Origin: an uncultured Alphaproteobacteria bacterium | GTDB taxonomy: Bacteria > Pseudomonadota > Alphaproteobacteria > RF32 > CAG-239 | Direction: 5' to 3' | Length of the DNA stretch: 35,881 nucleotides | Assembly: GCA_944391515.1 (NCBI GenBank) | Contig: CALXTW010000020.1 | Location: 1 to 35,881 of the forward strand | Shown here: piece by piece, positions 33,941 to 35,881 of the stretch | Layout of the letters: each line of letters begins with the position of its first letter | Position numbering within the stretch: position 1 is the stretch's first letter | Translations under genes and position numbers: made by a program | The notes under the pieces: generated by a model | Databases searched by the model: none | Seen by the model: the letters and a program-made list of their open reading frames with translations, nothing else | What the model was told of the DNA's origin: nothing

Positions 33941-33941
33941 T
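33917..33941 (+). terminator. Native tRNA-Met terminator, displaced by integration
   Basis: AACAGTCC and GGGCTGTT pair around TTAGA and lead into seven T. Near-identical copies follow the other two tRNA fragments in the array (about 33457 and 33687). Confidence 0.7.
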
Positions 33942-33947
33942 ATAATC

Positions 33948-33975
33948 AAAAGCTCTGAAGTTTTTCAGAGCTTTT
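33948..33975. terminator. Terminator of the cysteine-rich exported protein genes
   Basis: AAAAGCTCTGAA and TTCAGAGCTTTT form the stem; T-runs lie on both strands, so it may act bidirectionally. Confidence 0.8.
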
Positions 33976-33993
33976 TGTTGATTTTGAGTTATT

Positions 33994-35082
33994 TTAGAAT
34001 GCTGCTTCACAGACAACAGATAAAAGGTCACTAGTTTCACAAGAGACTTTACCTTGGTTAGACAATAGAGGCATCCACTGGCTACTAAGGCATCTCCCTC
34101 TGCCAGAAGATGTGTGTAATCCACATGTAATCTCTTGATAGCTAACGTTAATATTGCTTGAACAAGGATAATCTTGATAGCGATTAATATCCTCGCAACC
34201 TCCAACATTTTTCAGTAAAGTACAAGCATGTGGTCCGGTTGCTAGAGCCCAAGCAAGACCGCCGGTATTTTTAGCTGCACAGATAGATGTGGCATCGGTT
34301 GCAGTTGCACTACCGGCATTGAAAGCTATGGTTCCGTGTTTTCCTGAACTATCCAAGGCAACAATTGTTCCAATTGCCACACCATTTTTTATGTAAGAAT
34401 CGCCTACTTTGTATGGTTCTGTTGTAGGGGTGATATTTGCTAACGTATTGACACAACGTGTTGGAAACGTATCCTTGATTTCTATGCTTCCGCCTGATTT
34501 ACCTGTTGACATATTTACATAACGTATTGTCCAAGTTGTCGTAGATGAAGCTGTTCCATATGCATATTCTCCCTCAAGTCTAGTTTTGGCAAACAAGTCT
34601 ATGGATGCATTTAAGGTTGTGATATTTTTATACATTTCTTTTAATTGGTTTTCTGTCGGAACGCTCCAATTTTTAGCGCCTGTTGTATATCCAGAACAAG
34701 ATATGGTTTGGTAATAACCAAAACTCCCAAAATCTTCCAAAGCCACAAAATAACCGCCATTAGAGTTATATATCACTCCGATAGGTGTTTTGGTTGGTTG
34801 ACTTATTTCTGGATTGGCATAACTACCATCTGAATATACAATATCGCCAACAGCTACCGGAGCAGAGCCATCGGGATTCATATAAGCAGTACAGAAATAT
34901 TTAGAGTCATCAAACGGGCAGCGCAGTTTTGCCAAACCGCCGCAATCTGAGGCAGTCTTATCATAGCCCAAACCTTCGCAAGTCGGTGGCACAACGCAGG
35001 TTTGTGCTCGAACTTCCGCCACGGAGAAAGCCGTTGTCAATAACAGCATTGCTCCTATTGTCATTTTACAATTCTTGTTCAT
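33994..35082 (-). CDS. Exported cysteine-rich protein with DUF1566-like repeats
   Basis: The 362-aa protein starts with a signal peptide (MNKNCKMTIGAMLLL, likely cleavage after VRA before QTC). The mature part begins with six Cys within about 45 residues. Two units follow that open VGDIVYSDGSY...GVIY and VGDSYIKNGVAIGTIVAL and contain a WSVPTENQLKEMY motif and WALATGPHAC, like the Lcl/DUF1566 domains of secreted adhesin-type proteins. The function is unknown; surface display or cell contact is plausible. AAAGGAG lies 7 nt before ATG. It is 25 bp downstream of another Cys-rich gene and probably in the same operon. Confidence 0.7.
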   Translation of the reverse strand: MNKNCKMTIGAMLLLTTAFSVAEVRAQTCVVPPTCEGLGYDKTASDCGGLAKLRCPFDDSKYFCTAYMNPDGSAPVAVGDIVYSDGSYANPEISQPTKTPIGVIYNSNGGYFVALEDFGSFGYYQTISCSGYTTGAKNWSVPTENQLKEMYKNITTLNASIDLFAKTRLEGEYAYGTASSTTTWTIRYVNMSTGKSGGSIEIKDTFPTRCVNTLANITPTTEPYKVGDSYIKNGVAIGTIVALDSSGKHGTIAFNAGSATATDATSICAAKNTGGLAWALATGPHACTLLKNVGGCEDINRYQDYPCSSNINVSYQEITCGLHTSSGRGRCLSSQWMPLLSNQGKVSCETSDLLSVVCEAAF

Positions 35083-35107
35083 GGTCTTTCTCCTTTATTT
35101 GATTTAT

Positions 35108-35881
35108 TTAATTCATTGCCGGCATCCAGCACCTTAAGGCACCGTCACACCAATAATTATCCAAGTCAACCTTGCCGATGGCACAGCCGATTGCGCAATA
35201 TTTCTGAGAACAATCTTCTATCTCGCACACCAAACCATCCGGACAACTGTCCAGCGTGCATTTGTATTCACAAGTTTTGCAATTATTGTAATATTTAACC
35301 CCGTCTTTGAGGCAATAGTCGGTTGGGGTAACCGGTCCTAGTTCTGAACATGTCATATTGTAGCCAGCTTTGCACTGACAAGCTGTATATTTGGTTACTC
35401 CGTCTTGAGTACAGCCTTCGCCCACACCTTGGAGATTTTGTTCATCACAAGTCTGATTATAATATGCGGGGCAAACACATTTGCTATAATATGGAACGCC
35501 TTCTTCTACGCAAGTATCTCCTTCTGGAATTTGGGGAGATACGCATTTGGTTTCGGGATACAAACTTCTATCGCAATAACACATAAATTTACCGCCACAG
35601 CTGTCGCCGCTGACAGTGTTAGGATAGGTACATTCATTTTTATTATATTTATAGCGAGCGTCACAGCATTCTTTAAAATAAGCTGTATTATAAGGGCAAA
35701 TCCCACTAGGATTGCCACTCGGACAAGAGGTTAAGGTAAACCCGAAATTTTTACATTGTTCAGGAGAAATATCCGGAAATTCCGGGAAAGATAATTCTCC
35801 CCCTCCGGTAATAAATTGCACTGAAGCGGTTTGGAAACTGAAACGATAAGGCAAGCCTATCTCTAGGCTTGCCCGAGATAG
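35108..35881 (-). CDS. Cysteine-rich repeat protein, 5' end beyond the window
   Basis: The frame is open to the window edge; a TTG at 35854 is the only visible start and has no signal peptide after it, so I treat the gene as truncated here. The visible part of about 257 aa has imperfect repeats of roughly 30 residues of the pattern C-x-EDGVxYYxxCxCpaGYnxTC (for example VEEGVPYYSKCVCPAYYNQTC and TQDGVTKYTACQCKAGYNMTC), with over 30 Cys. Such disulphide-rich repeats are extracellular. It precedes the Cys-rich exported protein gene and probably shares its transcript and location. Confidence 0.65.
   Translation of the reverse strand, partial: LSRASLEIGLPYRFSFQTASVQFITGGGELSFPEFPDISPEQCKNFGFTLTSCPSGNPSGICPYNTAYFKECCDARYKYNKNECTYPNTVSGDSCGGKFMCYCDRSLYPETKCVSPQIPEGDTCVEEGVPYYSKCVCPAYYNQTCDEQNLQGVGEGCTQDGVTKYTACQCKAGYNMTCSELGPVTPTDYCLKDGVKYYNNCKTCEYKCTLDSCPDGLVCEIEDCSQKYCAIGCAIGKVDLDNYWCDGALRCWMPAMN
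35850..35873. repeat. Perfect 10-bp palindromic hairpin at the window edge
   Basis: GGCAAGCCTA and TAGGCTTGCC are separated by TCTC. It lies within the open frame of the truncated Cys-rich gene; whether that frame is really translated there cannot be judged from this window. Confidence 0.6.

Overview
The window is AT-rich, densely packed bacterial chromosome. It most likely comes from an uncultured alphaproteobacterium of the host-associated, low-GC kind. This is inferred from the elongator tRNA-Met, the flagellar stator pair, the dTDP-rhamnose and O-acetylation genes, and the cysteine-rich exported proteins at the right end. No marker gene in the window fixes the taxonomy.

Left part (1-7470): an imperfect 126-bp tandem repeat, a few small membrane or exported hypothetical proteins, a COG2509-type FAD oxidoreductase, a SIMPL-domain protein, the amino-sugar pair nagA-nagB, and a divergent proline iminopeptidase.

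Envelope polysaccharide part (7484-19233): one AlgJ/AlgX-like + MBOAT O-acetylation pair, an HD phosphohydrolase on the opposite strand, then a tightly overlapped operon rfbA-rfbC-rfbD-MBOAT-AlgJ-like-AlgJ-like-rfbB-glycosyltransferase. Together these would make dTDP-L-rhamnose, build a glycan and acetylate it across the membrane. One of the three AlgJ-like proteins has Gly where its paralogues have the catalytic-type Asp of the D-x-H motif.

Middle part (19244-25770): TerC/Alx-like and MarC-like membrane proteins, motA-motB, an Spx/ArsC-like protein, a ROK sugar kinase with a small membrane protein, and a sucrose-phosphate-synthase-like glycosyltransferase. Bidirectional hairpin terminators separate most convergent units.

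Accessory part (25971-33941): an integrated element of about 7.4 kb sits in the 3' end of tRNA-Met(CAU), bounded by a 27-bp direct repeat (26026-26052 and 33425-33451). It carries a tyrosine integrase, an HUH-type replication-initiator-like protein, a serine recombinase, a membrane-anchored Mrr-type nuclease and a proteasome-fold Ntn-hydrolase-like protein followed by a 55-aa ORF. Ahead of the Mrr gene is a GC-rich region that can fold into a pseudoknot overlapping a terminator, so it is either a leader RNA or a replication origin. Candidate integrase arm sites flank the att core at nearly equal distance. Beyond attR there are two further copies of the tRNA 3' end in a perfect 230-bp period. 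Each spacer is almost entirely foldable into hairpins, and the array looks like a stack of minimal elements at the same att site.

Right end (33948-35881): two cysteine-rich proteins on the minus strand; 33994-35082 carries a signal peptide, and the other runs off the window.
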